Part shown: positions 10,301-19,500 of the stretch, one piece after another
Position numbering within the stretch: position 1 is the stretch's first letter
How the letters are laid out: every line of letters begins with the position of its first letter
Source: Tritrichomonas foetus
Lineage: Eukaryota > Parabasalia > Tritrichomonadida > Tritrichomonadidae
Length of the DNA stretch: 44,878 nucleotides
NCBI GenBank assembly: GCA_001839685.1
Contig: MLAK01000901.1
Location: 1-44,878, forward strand
Direction of reading: 5' to 3'
The notes under the pieces: generated by a model
What the model saw: the letters and a program-made list of their open reading frames with translations, nothing else
Told to the model about the DNA's origin: nothing
Databases searched by the model: none
Translations under genes and position numbers: made by a program

Positions 10301-12894
10301 GATTTTGTAAATTCATTTGACTCCGTGAAAGATAATGATTCTGTAAAATCTGAAGATTCAGAGAATGCATTTGAATCTGAAAAAATAGATGATTTTGTAA
10401 AATGATTTGAATAAGAAAAGATATCAGAATTAGAGAAATATTCCGACTCGGTGAATATTTTTGATAATGAAAAAATAGATGATTCGGTAAAGGCATCAGA
10501 TAAGGAGAAAATTGAAGAAGATGAAAATATTTCTGAATCAGAAAAATCATTGGATTGTGTAAATATTTCAGATTTCAAAAAGTCATTGGATTGTGTAAAG
10601 ACAGAAGATATTGTGAAATCATTTGAGGAAGAAAATGCTGATGATAATGAGAAGATTTCTGATTGTGAAAATTTTGATGACAATGTAAAATCAGAAGACA
10701 TAGAGAATTGTCTAGATGCAGAAAAAATACTTGACAATGAAAAAGGTGACGAAATAGTAAAATCATCAGATTGTGAAAATGCAATTGATTGAGTAAAAGC
10801 GCTAGAATCTGAAAAAATATCGGATTTTGTAAACAATTCTGATAGAGAAAAAGCTTGAGATTCAGTAAAATCTAATGACTTTGAAAAAGCTAAACTTTCT
10901 GTGAATAGTTCAGAATTTGTAAACTGGCTTGATAATGAAAAATCACTTGAATGACTAAATTCTTGTGATTGGGTAAATGCACTTGATAGGGAAAATTGTA
11001 AAGTAGGATCAAATGCACTTGACGCACTAAATTCAGATGACAAAGTAAAATCATTTGATTGAGAAAAGTCTTCAGACATTGAGAACTCAGAAGACATTGT
11101 AAATAAGGATGAAGAAGAAAACTCTGAAGATGCTGTGAATCCAGTTGAAGCTGAAAACGCAACACTTTGCGAGAATATTTCACTTAGACTAAATTTTTCT
11201 GATTCGGAAAAGACTTGACTCTGAGTAAATTTATTTGATTCAGTAAAAATGGAAGATTCAGTGAAATCACTTGATTGTGAAAATGCATTGGTAGGATCAA
11301 ATGCTTCTGAGCTTGAAAAAGCAATAGATTCAGTAAAATCATTTGAACCAGTAAATTCGCTTGAAATCGTAAATACTTCTGATTCTGTGAATTGAGATGA
11401 TAGAGTAAATCTGGATGATTCACTAAAATCAAATGAACTACTAAATTTACTTGATGGTGAAAATATTGAAGATTCAGTAAAGTCTTCGCTTTTAGAAAAA
11501 ATAGAAGATTCTGAAAAAGCATTGCTTTGTGAAAAAACACTTGACATTGTAAAGGTAAAAGATTTGGAAAATTCATTTGATTTGGAAAATGCCTCTGAAT
11601 ATGAAAATTCGCTTGATGGTGAGAATTCTGTGGATTGTGAGAATTCTGATGATTTTGAAAATACGCTTGATTCAGAAAAACCACTGGTTGCTGTAAAGAT
11701 ATTTGATTTTGAAAAACCAGATGTTGGATCAAAGTTATCTGATTGTGAAAAAGCAGATGATTGTGTGAACACACTTGATTGTGTAAAAATTGAAGATTGA
11801 GGTGGTGGTTCAAAAGTGTATGCACAAACATATCCTTCTTTTTCAGTTGGTTTATTGATTACAGGTAAATTAAATCCAGAAAAATCCCAATTTTGAACTT
11901 GCTTTCTCGTGATTTCTTTATATGTAAAAGAACTTGAATAGGAAGATGGAACAACATCAGCCACACAATTATAAAAATTTTTATTGTTTGAGTTTGCTAT
12001 ATAGAAAATATCTATATCATTAAAGAAAAACCACCCATTGTTAAGTTGAAAATAATCATTTCCAAGAATATATAAAATAGCTAGGGCACCTCCATCACTA
12101 TTTGTTGTATTGAAAACCAACAAATTATCGATATAATGTCTGGCATAAGGTGCATATTCGAGGCATGGAAGGTCATTATTTGCAAAACAGCAATTAATAA
12201 AACTCAATTGCTCACTATCAACAATATTAACATAGAGAAAATAATTGCCATTTTTAATGATTGAATTATAAGAATAGTTGATTTTTTCTAGCTTTGTTGG
12301 ATATGTATGAATTTTATGAAGTCCGACATTGAGATTTGTGTTGTTTGGACAATGAAAAAATGTAATATCACTGCTTGTAAATTCTGCTCTTGTTTCAATT
12401 AAGTAGGGATAACCACAACAGTCAAAAACACATGTTCCAGTTAAATCGAAAGGCTTTTTATCATCTTCAAAAACATAATAGATTAAATATTCAGATTGTG
12501 GTTTGCAATGAAAAAATGAACAGTACTTCATCCTTAAACCATTGGGATAGCCATTATTACTATTAATAGAATTCCAGTTTGAAACAATATAGACAAGATT
12601 GTTATAGTTCGAAGCATAACAATTTAGTAAAGATATTGCTTTATCATCGCTATATGAATATTGGCATTGATTTTCAATTGGCATACTTGTAGATGCACTT
12701 TCTATTTTAATAATTGATCCAAATCCATAAAAAAATCGTGACTTTTCAATGTTTATTGATGGAACATTATTAAAAATAACTGGGAACATTCTTGTAAAAG
12801 AACTATCATATACCTTAAAAGATTTCTTGCCCGAAAACATCAATGTTGAATAAACATTAATTTGAGCAAGAGCAATTAAGCTGATGTTCAGCAT
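7363..12894 (-). CDS. Giant FxxS hexapeptide-repeat type I membrane surface protein
   Basis: 1,843 residues. The N-terminus MLNISLIALAQ is weakly hydrophobic and may be a signal peptide. Residues of about 30-370 have short N/Y/F/C-rich strands (for example STMPIENQC, TGTCVFDCCGYP) suggesting a beta-helix-like ectodomain of the kind seen in trichomonad Pmp-like proteins; this is inference. From about residue 379 to 1,730 runs the hexapeptide F-[S/T]-x-S-x-x, with occasional FDPT variants. A single transmembrane helix lies near 1,758-1,784, followed by NRRK and an acidic 59-residue tail with NPLF and DDPFSDDF. Trichomonad surface proteins often carry NPx[YF]-type tails thought to bind endocytic adaptors. 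The ATG at 12894 is the first in frame. The role is unknown; a host- or microbe-facing stalked adhesin is a reasonable guess, without direct evidence. Confidence 0.85.
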   Translation of the reverse strand: MLNISLIALAQINVYSTLMFSGKKSFKVYDSSFTRMFPVIFNNVPSINIEKSRFFYGFGSIIKIESASTSMPIENQCQYSYSDDKAISLLNCYASNYNNLVYIVSNWNSINSNNGYPNGLRMKYCSFFHCKPQSEYLIYYVFEDDKKPFDLTGTCVFDCCGYPYLIETRAEFTSSDITFFHCPNNTNLNVGLHKIHTYPTKLEKINYSYNSIIKNGNYFLYVNIVDSEQLSFINCCFANNDLPCLEYAPYARHYIDNLLVFNTTNSDGGALAILYILGNDYFQLNNGWFFFNDIDIFYIANSNNKNFYNCVADVVPSSYSSSFTYKEITRKQVQNWDFSGFNLPVINKPTEKEGYVCAYTFEPPPQSSIFTQSSVFTQSSAFSQSDNFDPTSGFSKSNIFTATSGFSESSVFSKSSEFSQSTEFSPSSEFSYSEAFSKSNEFSKSFTFTMSSVFSQSNAFSESSIFSKSEDFTESSIFSPSSKFSSSFDFSESSRFTLSSQFTESEVFTISSEFTGSNDFTESIAFSSSEAFDPTNAFSQSSDFTESSIFTESNKFTQSQVFSESEKFSLSEIFSQSVAFSASTGFTASSEFSSSSLFTMSSEFSMSEDFSQSNDFTLSSEFSASSAFDPTLQFSLSSAFTQSQEFSHSSDFSLSSQFTNSELFTESLAFSKSLDFTESQAFSLSELFTKSDIFSDSSAFTQSIAFSQSDDFTISSPFSLSSIFSASRQFSMSSDFTLSSKFSQSEIFSLSSAFSSSNDFTISSVFTQSNDFLKSEIFTQSNDFSDSEIFSSSSIFSLSDAFTESSIFSLSKIFTESEYFSNSDIFSYSNHFTKSSIFSDSNAFSESSDFTESLSFTESNEFTKSSQFTQSEDFSQSEVFSFSSLFSSSNMFSQSNAFTQSEGFSASIDFTQSDVFGATSIFTKSEDFSVSEIFSSSDHFSKSSIFSESEKFTLSHIFSESEIFSLSDIFSASELFTLSEMFTKSSVFTLSREFSGSNQFSISNIFSNSEQFSSSSKFSQSEAFTESSGFTLSSQFTESSIFSTSEIFTQSNDFTISSLFTNSDDFTISSIFSESEAFSLSSVFTQSGDFSKSMIFTLSKDFSSSFDFTESDIFSKSEAFTLSSEFSNSDAFTISSSFSPSIAFSKSSDFTESSIFSNSNDFTLSSEFSKSEEFSISSIFTSSNDFSESAKFTQSNDFSFSSWFTLSNAFSVSSLFSQSNEFSKSSEFTISNDFTMSTQFSDSEFFSVSSEFTRSELFSQSEAFTFSSIFTESNDFSVSSIFTNSEDFTISSIFSGSDQFSMSSDFSKSEVFSQSDGFTNSQDFSLSSIFTFSSEFSLSNQFTFSEEFTQSNYFTESSLFSLSSIFSESSFFSGSNDFTISSQFSLSNQFSSSEDFTPSNDFTESNKFSLSSEFSKSQIFSGSSDFTASTEFSNSKQFSSSEDFTFSNDFTESNQFTHSIVFSHSSVFSNSNDFTISSGFSESGHFSLSEDFTQSNDFTESSGFSLSLEFSESNIFSGSDDFTISSSFTSSEMFTISSHFSRSNEFSKSEDFSFSQAFSKSNEFTQSSSFIPTSDFSLSSAFSISKDFSASTQFSSSSAFSLSDQFSLSSDFTQSRDFTISSVFEMSSQFSLSSLFTKSNIFDASSMFSESNVFTLSQVFSSSDDFSVSSHFSQTDHFSISSSFDPTKKFGDSEVFTDSKVFSETGEFSETNNFSLSLAFNSTLIFSESNTMYSPSEVRRDDIVVDKIEMTKLADEKKVGLIVGLIVAATIIVIGIFVIAMFIMNRRKQISSSEPENEEIQFTLQENTTFLSTNNPLFVSKILFSDDPFSDDFDEESFDNYFL
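7715..11790 (-). repeat. Degenerate 18-bp coding repeat array (about 220 hexapeptides)
   Basis: About 4 kb in which almost every 18 bases encode F-[S/T]-x-S-x-x, read on the minus strand. The Phe and the fourth-position Ser are nearly invariant; positions 3, 5 and 6 vary freely (Q, E, N, D, S, K, A, I, L, V). On the plus strand the array shows as repeated TC(A/T)GA(T/A)...GTGAAA or GAAAA words, which also keep the other frames open and create spurious long frames. Confidence 0.95.
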
Positions 12895-13877
12895 TTTATA
12901 ACTTTTTAAAGCTACATATTTTTGAATATTTTATTTTATATTTGAATATGGGAAGGTTGGATTTTGAATCTTTTGAATTCCAGACATTCTTTGCTTTTTG
13001 CCAATAATTGCATAAGCAATGAGTAATTGAAAGGAATGCTCTGAATTATTTGAAATAATTTTGATATTAATTATCTTTTGTGTCAAAATTGTTCAAATCA
13101 AATTTCAAAGCATTATTAAGGATCATTAAATTTAGTTCAATGAATTTGAAAGAATTTTCAGAAAATGTAATTTGTTCATTTTTTTGAAATAACAGTATTA
13201 ATTGAATAAAAAGTTTGAACCTCATCACCAATGATCATAGAAAAAAGTCTGAACCAGATATTTCTGTTCTTCTTAATATTTTCTGTTCTAGCATAAAATA
13301 TATATATATTTCTACCTAATATGAGAAATAGATAAAGTTAATAATGGATTGTTTCCAGAACGCACAGATATCAAAATTAGCTTTTCATCATGAAATCATC
13401 GCAAATATTGAATTCACCCAAATTTTATTTCAATAGGAAATTTTATGCAGCAAAATTCAGTCAAAAAACTCTTCATTTGAAATTAACGAAAGAAAATATT
13501 ACAAAGTTTTCCACCGTGGGAAATTTGCTTTATTAATGATATACTTTTTAAAGACATCACTTGTTTCTTGAAATCATAAATATGATCAGTTTTTTTAATA
13601 TTAGCATGTGTAGGAAGATTTTTTCTTTCCATTACCCAATAGATAAACAATCATTTTCTATTGTTAGTAATTTGTCATAATACATTTTAAAATCACTATC
13701 ATAAAAGATTAAAAGATATATTCTTATTTTATTGAATTGTCCCTGAAGGGTAAGCTTCTCGACACTATTTGAATAAAAATATAATTGTTTTAATGGACAT
13801 TGTTCTAAAGTCAATAATAAATTTTTGGAAAAAGTGTTTATTATTTACATAAGAGTAGAAAGAAATATTTGACGCGA
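12895..13877. other. Intergenic region upstream of the surface protein gene
   Basis: Nearly 1 kb, very AT-rich. The minus-strand leader of the surface gene reads AAAAAGTTATAAAATG just before the start codon, with no good TCA(C/T) initiator close by. A short minus-strand frame at 13632-13811 lacks a nearby ATG and is not called. No RNA gene seen. Confidence 0.35.
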
Positions 13878-13924
13878 CTACCTGAAGAGGCAAGCAGTTT
13901 CGAGAAGTTCTCTGCGACCATTAA

Positions 13925-13954
13925 TATAGGGTGTCCGGAGGCGTGATGTCACTA
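13925..13954 (+). repeat. Left TA duplication and terminal inverted repeat of the mariner
   Basis: TA at 13925-13926 followed by TAGGGTGTCCGG, AGGC, GTGATGTCACTA. The right end mirrors it with only the four central bases changed. Confidence 0.9.
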
Positions 13955-15216
13955 CCCACATTAGAAGTGAAATCAATACATTATATTTATAAATAATAAA
14001 CTATGCAATGTTAACATAAAAATTTTGAAAACAATTTTTTTTTCTCTTGACTGAAAATAGAGATAAAGAATCTTTTTCATAAAAAAAAAGAATAATTTAT
14101 AAACGTACACGATGCACGTTTATTAAAAAATGATTGATCAACATTCAATCATAACTTTTCTGCAGCTTGAAGGAAAAAGGGGCAAAGAAATATATGAAGA
14201 AATGAAGAGTGTCTTGAAAGAAAAATGTTTGTCTCAAAGACAAATCTACCGAGTCATGGCAGAACTGAACAGAAGTCAAAACACACAGCCTGTGAAAAAA
14301 GAGAAAAAGTGCCAAAGTTATGATATTCTTGACTGGAAAATTTTAGATGTTTTAACCGAATTTCCACATTCATCGTGTCGATATATTGCTAATGTTTTAG
14401 GTGAACCAAAATCGACAATTTATGATCGTTTAACATCAAAATTAATGTATAAACATGTGCATCTTCGATGGGTGCCACATATTCTAACAGAAAATCAAAA
14501 GGCCAATAGAGTTTTATTGGCAAAAAAACTTCTTAAAATTTTGAATGCAGAACAAAAAACTAATTTCACCTTTTTAATAACAGGAGATGAGTCTTGGTTT
14601 TATTCCAAGACTGATTTCAATACACAATGGATTCCTGAAAACTCAGTAATCCCAACTATTCAAAATCCAGGGTTTCAGATCACTAAATTTATGGTGACTG
14701 TATTTTGGAACCCTCATGGGATAATTCATATTGATGTTTTGCCGCCAAATGAAAAGTTTAATGCTGCATATTATATTACAGCCATTATGTCAAAAATTGT
14801 TGAGTTTAAAAACTCGAATAATTATAAAAAATTATTTGTTCATTATGACAATGCAAAGCCTCATGTGGCAAAAATTGTCAAAAAATATATAAATGAAAAC
14901 TCACTAGAATCAGTTCCACATCCGGCATATTCACCTGATTTGGCGCCTAGCGACTTTTTTTTATTTGGAACTATTAAAGAAAAAGTTAAAGGAATTGTTT
15001 TTGAATCACCAAGCCATTTGATTCAAACAATAGTCCAAATTTTCAATGAAATTCCATCGGAAACTTTGTTTTCAGTTTTTGCAGAATGGCAAAATAGACT
15101 GAAAAAAGTTATTGATGCCAATGGAGACTACATATTTTGAAATACTTATCAATAAAAAATGACTTATTAGAAATGACTTTATTATACTTAGTGACATCAC
15201 ATTACCGGACACCCTA
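13927..15216 (+). mobile_element. Complete mariner (Tc1/mariner) element, Tvmar1-like
   Basis: A 1,290-base element with 28-base terminal inverted repeats at 13927-13954 and 15189-15216. Both begin TAGGGTGTCCGG and, after four mismatched bases, continue GTGATGTCACTA (24 of 28 matching). The element is flanked by TA at 13925-13926 and 15217-15218, the target duplication expected for mariner. It carries one full-length transposase on the plus strand. Single-orf mariners of this size are known in Trichomonas (Tvmar1); calling it that lineage is from memory of structure, not a search. It lies inside the 3' end of a minus-strand host gene. Confidence 0.93.
14130..15140 (+). CDS. Mariner transposase, DD34D, apparently intact
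   Basis: 336 residues, the usual length for mariner transposases, which bind their inverted repeats and cut and paste the element at TA sites. The N-terminal 110 residues hold two helix-turn-helix-like segments (LEGKRGKEIYEEMKS and RYIANVLGEPKSTIYDRL). WVPHILT at 114-120 corresponds to the mariner WVPHEL linker motif. The catalytic triad is D153 (TGDESW), D240 (HYDNAKPH) and D275 (YSPDLAPSDFFLF), with exactly 34 residues between the last two, defining DD34D. There are no stops or frameshifts. The ATG lies 203 bases inside the left end. Since both ends and the enzyme look complete, the copy could be autonomous; activity is an inference. Confidence 0.95.
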   Translation: MIDQHSIITFLQLEGKRGKEIYEEMKSVLKEKCLSQRQIYRVMAELNRSQNTQPVKKEKKCQSYDILDWKILDVLTEFPHSSCRYIANVLGEPKSTIYDRLTSKLMYKHVHLRWVPHILTENQKANRVLLAKKLLKILNAEQKTNFTFLITGDESWFYSKTDFNTQWIPENSVIPTIQNPGFQITKFMVTVFWNPHGIIHIDVLPPNEKFNAAYYITAIMSKIVEFKNSNNYKKLFVHYDNAKPHVAKIVKKYINENSLESVPHPAYSPDLAPSDFFLFGTIKEKVKGIVFESPSHLIQTIVQIFNEIPSETLFSVFAEWQNRLKKVIDANGDYIF

Positions 15217-15218
15217 TA
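15189..15218 (-). repeat. Right terminal inverted repeat and TA duplication of the mariner
   Basis: Read on the minus strand: TA, TAGGGTGTCCGG, TAAT, GTGATGTCACTA. The stop of the transposase lies about 50 bases inside this end. Confidence 0.9.
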
Positions 15219-16058
15219 ACTTGCCCATTTTCATCTCTGAGTTGAATGAGTGGGAGAAGAGGGCTCACAGTCGTCCAGTTGCTTCTGTACCATCCAATAA
15301 GTTGGGGAAAGCTTCTCTTCATTTCTCGGTTTGGTGGTTTCATTGTAGTCACAATTTGACACAAGATCTCAGCAATGCTTCTTAATTCATGAAGACGAAC
15401 TCCAGAACTGTACAAACAACACAAAGTTTTATATTCAGGCGAGTTTTCGGCAGAGAAGACATTCATGCCTCTGTTTTGCAGGCATAATGCATCTTTGCTC
15501 TGCGACTTCGCTTGAGTTGAAGTTGGAGTCTGTTGTGTTGTTCCATAAAGGCTGTTGCAAACAATAGGTGATGTTTGATTCGAAGCCTGAGTTGAACTTG
15601 GAGATGATGTTTGCTGATGTGAAACATGAGTAGATGTTTGTGTTGACGTCTGGGTTGAAACCGTCAACATCGGAAGAGGAAACGATGGCTCGGCAGTTGG
15701 ATCGTATAATTGGGGTAATCTTGCCCTTGCCTCCTTTTCCTCCTTTCGTATTACCGCTGCTGCTGTTGCTGCTGCTTCCACTGCTACTTCCACAGAAGGA
15801 TCCAGACGATCCATCAGAGGACCCAGACTCGCCACATTCGTCACAGCTGGTGGCGACTGTTCTTGAAAGGCACATGTTTGGCTTGTTGTTGTTGTAGTTG
15901 GCGGTGAGACAACAATATTTATTATTGGTGTAGCTTGAATAAAGACATTGATGCTGATCTGCATATTGCGTGGAACATTGAGAAGGGACTTTGTTCATGT
16001 TTCTTTGTGGGTTTTGGAAGACATTGTGATTGCGATGGTTATCGGAATGGCAGTTCAT

Positions 16059-16521
16059 GAGAGTTTCGTGATCGAAGTAAAATTAAAAAGTGATATGAGA
16101 AGCAAAATTTTGGAGTGTATTCAATTTGGCAGAATTATCCTTTGAAATCCTTTGAAAAATTATTTGTGAAGTTTATCCTGTCTGAGAATGATTTTGAAAA
16201 AAATAAACCAATGACAGATGACACCAGGTAATTCAAAAAATGCGAAAATTTTGGATAGTTTTGAATACTCACATTCAAAGATTGAATTCGCCATGGTCAA
16301 TATCTTTGATGTTCGATACGTATATTTTTAAATTGATCCTGCTGTTCTCAAATTCACTGAAGTCAGGCAATATTGATAAGACCATTGCAATTTATGTCAT
16401 TAATATAATGTTATCTTATTTTTTTTTATTTAAAAAAGATAATAATTCATAAAACATAATATTTATTAACAATTTTTTTTTTCTCCAATAAATATTGGAT
16501 TTGATTCTATTTCTTATAAGT
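16059..16521. other. Intergenic region
   Basis: About 460 AT-rich bases between the 5' end of the split gene and the stop of the giant coiled-coil gene. The part near 16085-16095 carries the candidate initiator of the split gene on the minus strand. A 70-codon plus-strand frame here has no supporting features. Confidence 0.35.
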
Positions 16522-19500
16522 TTATACATCATTAATCATCGTTGAAAGAGATTTATTAAGTTCTTTGAGATGAACAAGTTCTGTTTCTAGGGCTTTCCGT
16601 TTTTGTTTCTCATCAATTAGTTCTTGTTGAACTTGGTTTTCTGATTCTCTTATTTCTGCAATATTTTTTCGTAGCTGTTGAATGACTACATTGGCTTTCT
16701 GATTTTGCGACTCATTAATAGAACGTTCTTTATCTGTTGTTTGCCTAAGTTCTGTAAGTGATTTGTGACTTTCCATTAAGTTTCTTTGTTTTTCAAGTTT
16801 TAGTTCATTAGAAACAATATATTCAGTTGCATCATAAACACTTGATCCTTTATATCCAAGTGAGGCGGCTTTTTCTATGACTCGATGAGCATCTTCAGTT
16901 CTTTGCTTATATTCTTCAACAATTAAGCGTAGCTTATTCTTGAGAGAATTAATTGTAACTTTTTCATCTGAGTTATTGTGATCATTTTTAAATGTAAACA
17001 TTTTGGTTTGAAGTTCAGAACAAAATGATTTATATTTCTGATTTTCTTTAATTAAATTTTGATAATTGTCGATTATATTTTCAATCGAAGTACCAGATAT
17101 ATTTTGTAATGAATTGATTAAATCAATATTAGATTTAATTTTAGTGATAATATCTTCATCTTCTCCAAATAAAGAAGTGATTTGAGTTAATAAATTGATG
17201 TTATTTTTAACATTTTGGATAATATCTTCAGAAGATTTAAAGAGAGCTTTGATTGTTATTACAGTATTATTTTCACTTTTAATTGTCTCAATAATATTGT
17301 CTGAAGCAAGAATTTCTTTGATTTCATTTATCATATCTTTATTGGATTTTATAATTGGCAAGAAATTACCAGTGTTGAAGATTTGATAAATACTATTCAT
17401 AATACTAAACATCATCGTAATAGTTTTAATTAAATCAAATGAATTTTTATCGATACTAAATCCAATGGAATAATTATGTTCTTTTTCTATATCAGACATT
17501 ATTTCTTTAATTATTTCATTTTCATTTATTATATTATTGATAATCTTCGTGGTTTCATAATTTTCTTTGATAAAAGGTAAAATATCATTTGTTTGAAGAA
17601 CTCCTTTGATTTTTTCAATGCACTTGTAATTCTTTTTAATATCAGTAAGTATATCATCTGATTTCACGACATTTTTTATGTTTTGAATTAATTCAAAAGA
17701 TGCTCTAATCTGTTCAATTAACTCAGATAAATTAGTTGTCTTGTAAATGGATTTAATTGCATTTATGCACTCATTCATTTCTTGTATGGTTGAATACACA
17801 TCTTCTGCATTTATTAGTGACTGTATTTTATTATACTTTTCAGATGTTAATTTTACATTTTTGATGAGGATATTAAGATCGTTGATATCATTATCTGGGG
17901 AAAATGATTTCAGTATTTGACGAGTATTATTGATTGTATTGTACAATGATTTTATTTCTTCAATTAAATTCAATGATAAATCTTTTCCTGCCCAAGCAGA
18001 ATTAGATGAAATAATTGATTTAATTTCAGATACAAAGTTAAGTTGTTGTTGAATAGACGAGATAATATCATCGGAATGTAAAAGTTCTTTGGCATTGTCA
18101 ATTGTTGATTTCATGTGCTTAATTGTAGGATTTATTTCTGATTTTTTGGTGATGTTTAAAAGTGAACATGTTTTCTTTTCTGATTTCTTTATTTTATAAA
18201 ATTTTTCTGATAGATGCTCTAAAGAATTGCTTCCGTTGTTTTCCAAGATTTCACTAATATTTTCACTGATTTCTTGATATCCCAAAACAGCCGGAATAAT
18301 TTCATTTTCTTTTATATTTAGCTTCTTCAGAATTTTTGTAAATGTTTTATGAGATTTTATTAATTCATGAAGTCTTTTAATTAGATATTGATCATCAACT
18401 TTGAGATCATTGAGAATTTGATTGTGTTCAGCACGCAATTTAGTTAATTCTTGGATTCTATTTTGAAGTTCGCTTTCGATTTGTTGGGAGTTTTGAATCC
18501 CTAGAATAGTGGTTATATTATCATTACATTTGAGCAAATTTGTGATATTTTCAACAATGCTATTGAGATCAGTTCCTAAAATCTGAGTTATTTTCAAAAT
18601 TGTATCATTAAAGATTTCTACTTTCTGTAAAAATTGATCATTATTATCAACTTTCATTTGAATACATAATTTCTTTATTTTACTTTTATCGTGAAATTCG
18701 ACAAATTTAGCAGCGATTGAAGGTAAATCTGTTAATTCTTTATTATTTGCATCGAAAATAGTATATATTTCTGTGCATATCTTTTCTTTCATCAATAAAT
18801 CTTTAATTTTATCTTTTGCTTCTTTGAGAGATTTAACAGATATTAATGAAAAAATGTCACTTAAATCAACAATATCATTAACTGAAGGAAGATCAAATTG
18901 ATTTTTTGTAGAGTCAACAATTTGCTTCAGCTCTCTGACCGTTGAAAGTAAAGAAACGTCAGAGTTTACATTTGTTGCTGCCATTAACATTCGTTCTTTT
19001 TGTCGATATGAAACAAGTTGTTTTTGCATTTCAGACACTGTTGGGACAATATCACTTTTGGATGGAATATTTAAGATTCTAAAAAGCTTATCAAAAATTG
19101 TATTAGATAAATTGAGATCATTAACTATTTCATCAATTTTCATTTGCAAAGGATCAGTTGGATTAACAGATATAGTCATGGAAATTGCATTTAATTGTTC
19201 ATTAAGAAATTCCACTTGTGATTTTAATGATTCAATTTCATTTGTGTATCCATTAGGATCTGTTGCATTTAGCAAGCTTCCTATCGATTTGAGAATATTA
19301 TTTTCATTTTTTGAAAGTTTCTTTTCTTGAACATCTTTGCTTGTTGCTTCTAAAGTGGTGTTATTGGTTTTGGATTGTAAATCCAAAATTTCGGTATTGG
19401 TTTTTAGTTTATTTTGTAATTCAATGATTTCTGCATTGGTTTTTAGTTTGTTTTGTAATTCTATCATTTCTGTATTTGTTTTAAGTTTGTTCTGAAGTTC

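Larger units (their letters stand above)
13878..16058 (-). pseudogene. Unrecognised host gene split by the mariner, possible frameshift
   Basis: Two overlapping minus-strand frames occupy 15219-16058. One opens with the ATG at 16058 (MNCHSDNHRNHN, then a C/S/G-rich stretch ending GGKGGKGK near 15740). The other carries the better-looking C-terminal half: a T/S/Q-rich stretch, then LHELRSIAEILCQIV and RSFPQLIGWYRSNW, until it runs into the transposon. A likely initiator, TCACTTTTTAATTTT, lies about 30 bases before the 16058 ATG. Excising the element with one TA leaves the second frame open for about 15 more codons to a TAG at 13878-13880, so the mariner replaces only the extreme C-terminus. 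Joining the two frames needs one frameshift near 15720-15740, which may be real decay or a sequence error. Sequence is GC-richer than its neighbours. I do not recognise the family. Confidence 0.5.

Noticed and set aside
7722..11831. Many 70-310 residue frames on both strands inside the surface-protein array, often H/Q/N- or E/N/D-rich.
   Set aside because: They are shadows of the 18-base repeat, which lacks stops in several frames. None has a promoter or any recognisable domain.
13632..13814. 60-codon minus-strand frame with an LKQLYFYSNSVEKLTL segment recalling leucine-rich repeats.
   Set aside because: It begins with TTG, has an upstream stop close by and is too short to support a family. 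It might be a relic, but I cannot show it.
16240..16452. 70-codon plus-strand frame in the gap before the giant coiled-coil gene.
   Set aside because: Hydrophobic and AT-driven, with no initiator and no family resemblance.
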